Position numbers and translations under genes: made by a program. 46,003 nt of DNA from Candidatus Margulisiibacteriota bacterium (GTDB lineage Bacteria; Margulisbacteria; Riflemargulisbacteria; GWF2-35-9), in NCBI GenBank assembly GCA_028715625.1, contig JAQURL010000013.1, positions 1 through 46,003 of the forward strand, in the 5' to 3' direction. The stretch's first letter is position 1. Every line of letters starts with the position of its first letter. Below, in pieces: positions 37,160 through 45,071 of this stretch. Below the pieces are notes generated by a model. The model saw only the letters and a program-made list of their open reading frames with translations. It was not told the origin of the DNA and did not search any database.

Positions 37160-37196
37160 CAAGGAGAGGCCGGTAATGCTTTCCAGCCTCTCCTTG
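37160..37196 (-). terminator. Hairpin after the glutamate synthase-like gene
   Basis: CAAGGAGAGGC (37160-37170) and GCCTCTCCTTG (37186-37196) form a perfect 11-base stem with a 15-base loop. It is 15 bases past the stop of the leftward gene ending at 37211. The sequence beyond it is only moderately T-rich (AACTGTTTCTT), so it may be an mRNA-stabilising hairpin instead. Confidence 0.65.
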
Positions 37197-37210
37197 CTAA
37201 AAAAAAGAAA

Positions 37211-38851
37211 CTAAGAATTCAGTATCTTTTTTGCACACTCATCCATTACATCGGTAATAAAGGGAATTTTTGTTTCTTTTTCAGTTTCTCTGTTCGCGGA
37301 AAAAATATCCTCACGTGCAATCTGGTTTAGTGTAAATTTTCTTGCCCCGGCCATTAGTTGCTGTAGTCCGGCGGAGAGTTTATCGCAGAGAGTCCAGATA
37401 GCTATTGCGCCGTATGGAATATGTTTCATTTCACTTTTGCCGACCTTTTTCTCGACATCATAGTATCCGGCAAAAATTTCTTCAGCGCTTGAACCAAGTT
37501 CCGCAATATTTTTAGGCAGGCTGTCCCAATTGCCGTTGACTTTAGCTTTGTTTTTGGGATTGAGTACACCTTCCACATTAGAACCCAGATATCCCGGAAT
37601 CATTACTGACCGGCCCATACAAATAAGTTTGGTATAGGGAGCACCCAGTGCCAGAGCCTTGAAGATTTGGTCTTCTCTTGCCAGTCCTCCTGCAAAAGCC
37701 ATATCTACAACCTTTTGGCCTTTGGCTGCCAGAATGGCTGCATATTCATATGCCTTGGAATGTAATAGGATGGAGGGGACACCCCAGCTTTCCATCATGT
37801 TCCATGGGCTCATGCCTGTCCCGCCACCTGAACCGTCAATGGTTAGCAGGTCAAGCTTTGCTTCAGAAGCAAATTTTATAGACATGGCTAATGCTTCCAT
37901 ACCATAAGAACCTGTTTTTAATGAAATTCTATCGAAACCTATTTTTCTCAAATAAGCGACTGAATCCATAAAGTTTTCTCGTACAGCATCCCAGGAAGTT
38001 AAATCTGTGTAGCCAAGACGGCTGTGACGGGCAAAAGATTTGATAGACCTATGTTTGAATGCTTCCTGCACTTCTTTTTTAGTGGGATCAGGGTCAACTA
38101 CATAGCCGCGTTCCTTTAAGAAAATAGCATAATCCAGACTTGTAACCTGAATTTCTCCGCCGATATCCTTGGCTCCCTGTCCCCATTTCAACTCGATAAT
38201 TGCTTTGTTGCCATATTTATTAACAACATATTCGGCAACGCCGTTACGAGTATCTTCCACGTTCATCTGCACAATAATAGCACCATAACCGTCATAATAT
38301 TTCAGAAAAGTATCGATTCTGCGGTCTAGTTCAGGAGCTTTTTTGATTTTGCCATTTTTAATTTCAGATTTTTTATCAACACCGACTACATTTTCTCCGA
38401 CTACAATCGGAATACCCACTAACGCTGCGCCTACAGCGAAAGATTCCCAATACTTGGCCGCTACAAAAGTAGAGCCAAGAGCGCCGGTCATGACTGGGAT
38501 TTTGCATTTTGTTTTAATTTTCGTACCGAACGAAGTTTCCAGGCTGACATTAGGGAAAATACAGTCGTCAGCCGATGTGGAAAGACCTTTGGGCAGACCG
38601 TGAACACCATAGTTATAACCCTGAATGCGTAATGAGTTATAAGCGACCCCTATATGTGTAGTATTTCCACTGCCGGCGGTTACTGACCCGAATTCTCTGG
38701 GATAAAGCATCTTTCTGCCTTTTATACTGGACAACCAGGTTTCACATTTTCCAGAACAATCTGCCATACACAGCGTACAAAGTCCGGATTCGGTCGGATT
38801 TCCTCTATTAACGCTTCCGATAACATCATTACTTTTTGACCATTGCAACAT
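37211..38851 (-). CDS. FMN-binding glutamate synthase-like protein without the usual Fe-S motif
   Basis: The 546-residue protein has the glutamate synthase FMN barrel, with KWGQGAKDIGGEI, DGSGGGTGMSPW near residues 337-348, GGLAREDQIFKALALGA, and an opening cysteine group CTLCMADCSGKC (residues 25-36). It lacks the cysteine cluster CxxxxxCxxxxCP that binds the 3Fe-4S centre of true GltB, and has no glutaminase or GXGXG domain. It is therefore a paralogue of the GltB2 domain with unknown reaction. AGGAGGGTG precedes the ATG. It lies 96 bases after the GAF-ANTAR regulator, in the same direction, so it is likely regulated by it. Confidence 0.8.
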   Translation of the reverse strand: MLQWSKSNDVIGSVNRGNPTESGLCTLCMADCSGKCETWLSSIKGRKMLYPREFGSVTAGSGNTTHIGVAYNSLRIQGYNYGVHGLPKGLSTSADDCIFPNVSLETSFGTKIKTKCKIPVMTGALGSTFVAAKYWESFAVGAALVGIPIVVGENVVGVDKKSEIKNGKIKKAPELDRRIDTFLKYYDGYGAIIVQMNVEDTRNGVAEYVVNKYGNKAIIELKWGQGAKDIGGEIQVTSLDYAIFLKERGYVVDPDPTKKEVQEAFKHRSIKSFARHSRLGYTDLTSWDAVRENFMDSVAYLRKIGFDRISLKTGSYGMEALAMSIKFASEAKLDLLTIDGSGGGTGMSPWNMMESWGVPSILLHSKAYEYAAILAAKGQKVVDMAFAGGLAREDQIFKALALGAPYTKLICMGRSVMIPGYLGSNVEGVLNPKNKAKVNGNWDSLPKNIAELGSSAEEIFAGYYDVEKKVGKSEMKHIPYGAIAIWTLCDKLSAGLQQLMAGARKFTLNQIAREDIFSANRETEKETKIPFITDVMDECAKKILNS

Positions 38852-38913
38852 AAAGCACCCTCCTCATCAATTTTTGAGATAAGAATCAACGACATTGTTT
38901 ATTCAATTAATAA

Positions 38914-38943
38914 CGTCTGCGTGACAACTTCGGCATGCAGACG
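38914..38943 (-). promoter_or_regulatory. Hairpin between the ANTAR gene and the glutamate synthase-like gene
   Basis: CGTCTGC and GCAGACG form a perfect seven-base stem four bases after the ANTAR stop codon, possibly extended by two pairs past one mismatch. On the minus strand no T-run follows. On the plus strand it is followed by GGTTTTATTTATTTATTTT, so it could terminate antisense transcripts. It may also be a control site for the ANTAR protein, but the loop is not the classical hexaloop. Confidence 0.45.
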
Positions 38944-38947
38944 GGTT

Positions 38948-39661
38948 TTATTTATTTATTTTATACGACTTAATCTCTTCAGCAGTGATAATGAGATTAG
39001 CCACATCCTGCATGGATATTCTGTGGTCCATGGCATAGTTTTTAATTTTTAAATAGGCGTCTTCTTCCGAGATGTTTGTATCTTTTTGGATTATTCCTTT
39101 GGCGCGTTCTATTTTTTTGCGTGTTTCCAGCTCTTCCTGAATTAATTTGCTTTTTAAAATAAGATTCGTGTTTTCAATGGCCATTGCTGCCTGGTTGGCA
39201 ATAGTGGTAAGAATATGTATCTCATTTTTGGTAAAGCTATGCACTTCTGAGGTGTAGCAGTTTATCACACCGATAACCCTGCCTTTAACAGCCATGGGCA
39301 CTGAAAGTAGAGATTTTAAGCCTTCTTTTGTGGCGATATCTCGATATTTGTAATCTTTTTCGCTGGTTACATCTTTAATTACCATGAGTTTGTTAGTTTG
39401 AGCTACTTTTCCAGCAATACCTTCACCGAGTTTCAGGGGCGGCTTTTTAATATATTCGTCACTTATGCTTTGGGTTGCCTTTATTTTAAGCACATGACTT
39501 TCTTCATCATAAAGCATCAATGAACAAATATTGGATTTCATAAGTTCGGCAGTGACAACAACAATCAGCTTAAGAATATCGTCCAGATAACCTTCAGATG
39601 TTATTGCCTGGCTTATTTTTGATAAAGCTTTTAGTAAATCATTATTGGATGCTCGTTGCAT
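38948..39661 (-). CDS. GAF-ANTAR RNA-binding antitermination regulator
   Basis: The 237-residue protein has an N-terminal GAF sensor domain at about residues 17-165 (LKLIVVVTAELMKSNICSLMLYDEE, GEGIAGKVAQTN, LLSVPMAVKGRVIGVINCYT). The C-terminal ANTAR domain at about 178-232 contains LETRKKIERAKGIIQKDTNISEEDAY in part. ANTAR proteins bind paired RNA hairpins and prevent early termination; many control nitrogen genes (NasR, AmiR families). The GAF domain probably senses a small ligand, or light or redox state. It sits between two glutamate synthase-type units, 214 bases from the divergent gene at 39876. TATAAT lies 11 bases before its ATG. Confidence 0.92.
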   Translation of the reverse strand: MQRASNNDLLKALSKISQAITSEGYLDDILKLIVVVTAELMKSNICSLMLYDEESHVLKIKATQSISDEYIKKPPLKLGEGIAGKVAQTNKLMVIKDVTSEKDYKYRDIATKEGLKSLLSVPMAVKGRVIGVINCYTSEVHSFTKNEIHILTTIANQAAMAIENTNLILKSKLIQEELETRKKIERAKGIIQKDTNISEEDAYLKIKNYAMDHRISMQDVANLIITAEEIKSYKINK

Positions 39662-39731
39662 TTTCGTATTAAATTATACCACAAATTGTTCGGATTAAAA
39701 TCATTGAATGCCAGATATTATAAGGCTTTCA

Positions 39732-39777
39732 GCTTGTTTTTGCCTGTAAACGACAAGCGGATTTTTTAGATTTACAG
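39732..39777 (+). promoter_or_regulatory. Competing hairpins upstream of the glutamate synthase operon
   Basis: GCTTGT (39732-39737) pairs with ACAAGC (39753-39758), followed by GGATTTTTT, which looks like a weak terminator. CTGTAAA (39744-39750) pairs with TTTACAG (39771-39777). The two stems interlock and cannot both form as simple hairpins, so they could be alternative structures if this stretch is transcribed. The likely promoter is further downstream, so this may be only DNA-level symmetry. Confidence 0.35.
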
Positions 39778-39837
39778 TAAAAAATTTATAATCAAATTGA
39801 AAATACAATGAAATAAGTTTTTATGAAAGCTATGCTA

Positions 39838-39866
39838 TTGACCTTTGATGTAATTTATAGCAAAAT
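39838..39866 (+). promoter_or_regulatory. Candidate promoter of the split glutamate synthase operon
   Basis: TTGACC (39838-39843), 17 bases and CAAAAT (39861-39866) match consensus at nine of twelve positions, nine bases before the ATG at 39876. A second TATAAT lies at 39787-39792 without a good -35. No SD precedes the gene. Confidence 0.5.
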
Positions 39867-39875
39867 TACTGAACG

Positions 39876-40988
39876 ATGTGTAGAATTGGTTGTATTAAAA
39901 GTATTGAACCGTTTCATCCTTCCAAAGCATTGTATTTAATGCTTCCCCAGCAGGAGGGACATGACAATTCGGGATTTGCTATAGTAATGAAAGACTTATA
40001 TGGCATTTTTGAGCCGTATAAGGAACTTCCCCTGCTTTCCTTTTCCTGTACCAATAAAGGCAAAGAAATCATCAGTAACTTCATGCTAAAAAAGGGATTC
40101 AGTAAAAAAATATTCACCTGGGAGCCGGATTTCGTTGAAAAAGAGCACTATGATTTTGCCAAAATGGACTTTTACGGTTTTGATGTTTTTAACTATCCGG
40201 AATCTATTTTAAAAGGAAGTGTTAAAGAAAAAGAAGAAATTCTTCTCAACACCAGGCTGGAACTTAGGAAGTTACTGGAAAAAACCGCGGACGGTTATGT
40301 GTTTTCTTTCTGGCCCGATACATTAACCATTAAGGAAATAGGCAACCCTAATGATATAGGAGAGTATTTTAATTTATGGAAAGAAAACAAGGATATTTTG
40401 GCAAAGAATATTATGATTCAATATCGGCAGAATACCAATTATGAAATTGTACGTTATGCCGCGCATCCCTTTTTTCTTCAGGGCTACACGCTTTGTGCCA
40501 ATGGAGAAAATACATTTTACGTAAAAAACAAGGAATATCAGCAAAGCCTGCATAAAGGTTATATAGGTTTTGAATCGGATTCCCAATGTTTTTTGTATAC
40601 CCTGCATTATCTGCATCATGAACTAAAATGGCCTTTCGCTTACTACAAGCACGTGATAACTCCTCTGCCTTTTGAAGAAATAGAAGAACATCCCGACAAG
40701 CAAATACTATACAAGATCAGAGAGTCGTTGGCCCATCTGGAAATTAACGGGCCCAATACCGTAATAGGTCTGTTGCCGGATAATACAATGTTTACGGTTT
40801 GTGATTCCAAGAAGTTAAGACCTGTTGTCGTAGGCGCTGACAATAAAATAGTTGCTATTACTTCTGAAGTGAACGGGCTGAATGTGATTTTGCCCGACCG
40901 TGATAAAACAAAGGATGTTTACCCTAACGAGAGGGAAACGGTTGTTGTGACAAACGAATTAAGGATTGAACGATGGAAGCAAATATAA
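39876..40988 (+). CDS. Glutamate synthase glutaminase-domain subunit (GltB1-like)
   Basis: The 370-residue protein begins MCRIGC, with Cys2 in position to become the N-terminal nucleophile of a class II (Ntn) glutamine amidotransferase. DNSGFAIVMKDL, VRYAAHPFFLQGYTLCANGENTFY and GYIGFESDSQCFLYTLHYL match the glutaminase domain of archaeal-type split glutamate synthase. It should release ammonia from glutamine and pass it to the FMN subunit encoded next. In classical GltB these domains are fused; here they are separate genes. The gene overlaps the FMN subunit by 16 bases. No SD is visible and the promoter is close, so it is probably leaderless. Confidence 0.88.
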   Translation: MCRIGCIKSIEPFHPSKALYLMLPQQEGHDNSGFAIVMKDLYGIFEPYKELPLLSFSCTNKGKEIISNFMLKKGFSKKIFTWEPDFVEKEHYDFAKMDFYGFDVFNYPESILKGSVKEKEEILLNTRLELRKLLEKTADGYVFSFWPDTLTIKEIGNPNDIGEYFNLWKENKDILAKNIMIQYRQNTNYEIVRYAAHPFFLQGYTLCANGENTFYVKNKEYQQSLHKGYIGFESDSQCFLYTLHYLHHELKWPFAYYKHVITPLPFEEIEEHPDKQILYKIRESLAHLEINGPNTVIGLLPDNTMFTVCDSKKLRPVVVGADNKIVAITSEVNGLNVILPDRDKTKDVYPNERETVVVTNELRIERWKQI

Positions 40989-42610
40989 AAATTAATGATA
41001 TAACCGAGAATGACCTTAACTGGAAAGTAGAATATGACAATACTCGTTGCACCAGATGTGGAAGATGTATTTCCACCTGTACTTTTCATGCCCTGGAAAT
41101 GAAAGTTGAACGCAGGGCTTATACTGTTTCGGATACAAAAGTACCTGCTCCCAAAAGAGTATTCAGCACAATACCTGTAGTCAAGCAAATAGCTACAATT
41201 AAACAAAAGTGTGTTGGTTGCGGTATGTGTGAAAAAGTTTGCCCGAATCAGGCAATTAAACCGGTTAGAAATATTGATACAAGGGAAAATCTTTTAAATC
41301 ATGAACTGGGCAGCCCTATTAAAAGAGGCGGAAGGACCAACTTAAGCATTGAGCGTACGCTCGACCGGATTAAAGTCGGCCGTATATCCCAGATGACAGA
41401 CCCCTCGCTGGATGCGCAGCGCCATACATTTGATATGCTTAGTCCTTTCGGAAGGGTGCTTGGCCCCGAAGAACTTCCTTTTAAAATAGAAAACGATGAA
41501 CTAAAAATAAAAGGTTCAATACCTCCCGTACACTGGATATACCCAATAATATTCGCGGATATGTCTATAGGCGCGCTTTCCACCAGAGCCTGGGAAGCAA
41601 TTTGTATAGCAACTGCTATATTAAATGAAAAATATAATATGCCGGTGCGGATGTGTTCTGGTGAGGGCGGCATGCCGATAAAGCTGATGCAGTCCAAATA
41701 TTTAAAATATATGATATTGCAGATTGCCTCGGGGCACTTTGGCTGGAACAGAATAATAAAAGCCATGCCGCAGATGACAGAGGATCCGGCTGGTATTCTT
41801 ATCAAGATCGGACAGGGCGCAAAACCCGGTGACGGAGGCCTTCTCATGGCTGCCAAAGTTGCTCGTCATATTCAGGAAATCCGTGGTGTGCCAAGGTCTG
41901 ACCTGTTATCTCCCCCAAATCATCAGGGTTTGTATAGTATTGAAGAATCAGTGCAGAAAATGTTTTTGTCATTTAATGCCGCCTTTCAATTCAGAGTCCC
42001 GGTTGCTATCAAAGTAGCTGCTTCTTCTTCATCGGTATCCGTATATAACAATTTGCTGCGTGATCCGTACCACATAGTCGGAGGATTTTTTCTGGATGGT
42101 ATTCAGGGTGGAACAGGAGCCGCGCATGAGGTTTCTCTGGATCATACCGGACACCCCGTAGTTTCAAAAGTAAGAGACGCATACATAGCCGCGGTCAATC
42201 AGGGTAAACAGGGCCGAATTCCTTTATGGGGCGGTGGTGGTGTAGGATTGACAGGAACCATGGCCGCAGACGCTTTCAAGATGATTTGCCTTGGTGCAAA
42301 CGGAGTATTTACAGGTAAAATTTTGATTCAATTGCTCGGTTGTATTGGTAATGAAAACGGTCGCTGTAATCAATGCAACACAGGTTTATGCCCTACAGGA
42401 GTTACTACTCAGGATTATCGGTTGGTACAAAGACTGGATATAGATAAAGCAGCGGAAACGTTAGTGAATTATATGTTGTCGGTAGATACAGAATTTAGGA
42501 AATTAATGGCACCAATAGGAAACAGTTCATTGCCCGTGGGACGTAGTGATGCCTTGGTCTCTGTGGATAAGGGAATTGCGGATAAACTGCAAATTCCATA
42601 TGCCTGTTAA
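40973..42610 (+). CDS. Glutamate synthase FMN subunit with N-terminal ferredoxin domain (GltB2-like)
   Basis: The 545-residue protein has two 4Fe-4S motifs at its N-terminus (C26, C29, C32, C36 and C80, C83, C86, C90). The glutamate synthase FMN barrel follows, with CSGEGGMPIKL, KIGQGAKPGDGGLL, GGTGAAHEVSLDH near 379 and GGGGVGLTG near 415. The cysteine cluster CIGNENGRCNQCNTGLCPTG near 460 would bind the extra Fe-S centre. It performs the 2-oxoglutarate amination step with ammonia from the glutaminase subunit. The ferredoxin part should bring in electrons. It overlaps its upstream partner by 16 bases. This is the archaeal/anaerobe-type split enzyme. Confidence 0.93.
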   Translation: MEANIKINDITENDLNWKVEYDNTRCTRCGRCISTCTFHALEMKVERRAYTVSDTKVPAPKRVFSTIPVVKQIATIKQKCVGCGMCEKVCPNQAIKPVRNIDTRENLLNHELGSPIKRGGRTNLSIERTLDRIKVGRISQMTDPSLDAQRHTFDMLSPFGRVLGPEELPFKIENDELKIKGSIPPVHWIYPIIFADMSIGALSTRAWEAICIATAILNEKYNMPVRMCSGEGGMPIKLMQSKYLKYMILQIASGHFGWNRIIKAMPQMTEDPAGILIKIGQGAKPGDGGLLMAAKVARHIQEIRGVPRSDLLSPPNHQGLYSIEESVQKMFLSFNAAFQFRVPVAIKVAASSSSVSVYNNLLRDPYHIVGGFFLDGIQGGTGAAHEVSLDHTGHPVVSKVRDAYIAAVNQGKQGRIPLWGGGGVGLTGTMAADAFKMICLGANGVFTGKILIQLLGCIGNENGRCNQCNTGLCPTGVTTQDYRLVQRLDIDKAAETLVNYMLSVDTEFRKLMAPIGNSSLPVGRSDALVSVDKGIADKLQIPYAC

Positions 42611-42622
42611 GAAGGAATAAAG

Positions 42623-44932
42623 ATGGTAAAAGTTATACATTCAATAAAAAAACATGACAGAATGTCCACTCAGGACCTTTTGCAACAGATAAACCAGGCG
42701 ATTGCTGCCGGAGAAACAGACTTTGAGATATATGCCTGCGGTCAGCATGATATTGGCGGTCCCCTGTGGAACAAGGACGGGAAAACATTAAAATTTCTTT
42801 TACATGATCCGGGACAGCGGGCGGGCTCTATGTGTATGGAAAATACAGAAATCATTATCGAGGGACCAGCCCCTGCGGATGTAGGATGGCTTAATGCCGG
42901 CGGAATCATAACAATAAAAGGTGATAGCGGCGACACAACCGCTCATTGTGCTGCAGCTGGAAAAATATATGCCAGCGGGCGAGTGGGAACGCGTTCCGGC
43001 TCGCTTATGAAGCATGATCCCAGATACGAGCCCCCTGAGTTTTGGGTCCTTAAAAACACAGGAAGCTTCCCCTTTGAGTTTATGGGAGGAGGTATAGGTG
43101 TAGTTTGCGGTTATGACTGCCAGGAATTTGATTCTGTTTTAGGTGACAGAGCCTGTGTTGGTATGGTCGGCGGCCTGGTATATGTAAGAGGCAATATTTC
43201 CGGAGTATCCGGCGAGGTTCGCCTTTATCCTCTGGAAGAACAGGATAAGGAGTTTTTAAGCAAAGGACTGAAACCTTTTTTAAAAGCCATTGGCAAAGAG
43301 AAACTGGAAAAAGAGCTTTCCAATTGGAAAGACTGGCAGAAAATTGTTCCCAAGAATTATAAGGAACGTCATTACTACGAAATTATTAGTCCGCAGCAGT
43401 TTAGGCTGAATGATTGGGTAAAGGATGGTATTTTTTCTGACGTTTATCCTGACGAAGGGAAAGTTTTAGGGCTGGTTAATACTGGCGACAATCGTTTGCG
43501 TTATCCCCAGTGGGAAAATATCAAACATTGCGCCCCCTGTGAATACAAGTGCCCCATTTCTGTGCCAACCCAGCAGCGCTATAATTTGATCCGCGAAGGA
43601 AAAATCAGGGAAGCGCTGGAACTTATTTACCAATATAACCCCTTCCCTCGTACTGTTTGTGGGGAAGTTTGCCCTAACCTTTGTATGGAAAGTTGTACCC
43701 GCGGCGACGTAGACCAGCCTATTGATGTAAAAGGTCTGGGTTCTGTATCTGAAACCACTGTAAAGTTAAATGCAGCGGAAAAGCCGCAGAAAGTAGCTAT
43801 TGTCGGAGGAGGAGTCGGTGGATTGTCTGCAGCCTGGCATCTTCGGCACATGGGATATCAGGTTACCGTTTATGAAAAGGGTTCACAAATCGGTGGCAAG
43901 CTTTTCCATGCGGTTTCCAGGGATCGTTTATCTACCGAATCTCTGAGCAGAGATCTGGATAATTTTAAAAAAATCGGTATTGATTATAAATTAAATACAG
44001 CTGTGGACGAAAAATTATACAATGAGTTAAAGAAAAAGTTTGACGCTGTTATATTAGCTACTGGTGCTTATGAGCCGAAAATTCCCAATTGGCCGGGCAA
44101 GGAAAAATTGCTGATTTCTCTTGATTTTCTGGCAAAAGTAAATAAAGGCGAAAAAGTAAACCTTGGTAAAAAGGTAGTGGTTATCGGAGCCGGGAATACA
44201 GGCATGGATGTGGTTTATGGCGCTTACACCTGCGGAGCCAAAGAAGTAACCGCAATTGACGTACAAAAGCCCAGCGCTTTCCCCAAAGAGTTGGAACATG
44301 CCCGGAACCTGGGTGCTAAAATTTTATGGCCGGTATTTACCAAGGAAATTACTGATAAAGGCGTAGTTTTAACTGACGGCAGGCTTCTTGAAGCGGACTC
44401 TGTAATTCTGGCAATCGGCGAAGTGCCGGTACTGGATTATATAAACGACGAAGTGGAAAATATCCGGGGGTATCTTAAGGTAGAAAAAGATTATCAGCTG
44501 ATGGATAATGTTTATTCCATAGGAGATATGACCAGGCTAGGGCTTCTGGCTGATTCTATAGGTCATGGCCGCGAAGTTGCCTTGGTATTAGATGCCAGGT
44601 TCAACAATCGTACTTACGAACCTAAAGTAAAGGATCTGATAAATAAAAACCGTATTGTGACTGCTTATTTTGATACGGTCCATGAAGAATGTATTGATGG
44701 CATCTGTAAGGATGTTGATCGTTGTATAAGTTGCGGTACCTGCCGCGATTGCCGGCTTTGCAAGGAATCCTGTCCTGAACTTGCCATCTATCGGGTTCAG
44801 CATGATGAAAAGAATTACGAATATATCGCCGACCCGGAAAAATGTATCGGCTGCGGAATTTGCGCGGCTGTTTGTCCTTGCGGTATTTGGCAGATGTATG
44901 TAAACAAACCTTCGTTTCCCGGCGAAGAGTAG
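42623..44932 (+). CDS. Fused glutamate synthase GXGXG domain, GltD-like oxidoreductase and ferredoxin
   Basis: The 769-residue protein joins three parts. Residues about 35-215 form the GltB3-type beta-helix (NAGGIITIKGDSG, GGGIGVVCGYDC, GMVGGLVYVRGNISG). From about 303 the GltD/NADPH oxidoreductase follows: Fe-S cysteines CAPCEYKCPISVP and VCGEVCPNLCMESC, FAD motif GGGVGGLSAAW near 394, and the second nucleotide-binding motif GAGNTGMD near 520. The C-terminal 80 residues carry ferredoxin motifs (CISCGTCRDCRLCKESCP and CIGCGICAAVCP). Electrons from NAD(P)H or ferredoxin should reach the FMN subunit. The fusion of GltB3 with GltD is unusual. It follows the FMN subunit after 12 bases. Confidence 0.92.
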   Translation: MVKVIHSIKKHDRMSTQDLLQQINQAIAAGETDFEIYACGQHDIGGPLWNKDGKTLKFLLHDPGQRAGSMCMENTEIIIEGPAPADVGWLNAGGIITIKGDSGDTTAHCAAAGKIYASGRVGTRSGSLMKHDPRYEPPEFWVLKNTGSFPFEFMGGGIGVVCGYDCQEFDSVLGDRACVGMVGGLVYVRGNISGVSGEVRLYPLEEQDKEFLSKGLKPFLKAIGKEKLEKELSNWKDWQKIVPKNYKERHYYEIISPQQFRLNDWVKDGIFSDVYPDEGKVLGLVNTGDNRLRYPQWENIKHCAPCEYKCPISVPTQQRYNLIREGKIREALELIYQYNPFPRTVCGEVCPNLCMESCTRGDVDQPIDVKGLGSVSETTVKLNAAEKPQKVAIVGGGVGGLSAAWHLRHMGYQVTVYEKGSQIGGKLFHAVSRDRLSTESLSRDLDNFKKIGIDYKLNTAVDEKLYNELKKKFDAVILATGAYEPKIPNWPGKEKLLISLDFLAKVNKGEKVNLGKKVVVIGAGNTGMDVVYGAYTCGAKEVTAIDVQKPSAFPKELEHARNLGAKILWPVFTKEITDKGVVLTDGRLLEADSVILAIGEVPVLDYINDEVENIRGYLKVEKDYQLMDNVYSIGDMTRLGLLADSIGHGREVALVLDARFNNRTYEPKVKDLINKNRIVTAYFDTVHEECIDGICKDVDRCISCGTCRDCRLCKESCPELAIYRVQHDEKNYEYIADPEKCIGCGICAAVCPCGIWQMYVNKPSFPGEE

Positions 44933-45027
44933 ACTCACACATTTTAGTTTGGCTTTTCTAAAAGTTTTATGAGGAAAAAAGTCAGTTAAAAGCTGCGTAA
45001 AAGCATTAAATAAATAGCTCCTTTTTT

Positions 45028-45033
45028 TATAAT
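45028..45033 (+). promoter_or_regulatory. -10 box of the 2-oxoacid oxidoreductase gene
   Basis: TATAAT (45028-45033) lies 38 bases before the ATG and ahead of the SD AAAAAGGAG. No good -35 is found. A weak TTTTAG/CTAAAA hairpin (44942-44963) follows the preceding gene. Confidence 0.45.
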
Positions 45034-45071
45034 AAAGACATATCAAACTGTATTCAAAAAGGAGACTAAAG

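Noticed and set aside
38852-39875. Classical ANTAR target (two hairpins with six-base loops)
   Set aside because: I searched both flanks by eye and found stems but not the paired hexaloop pattern; a covariance search would be needed.
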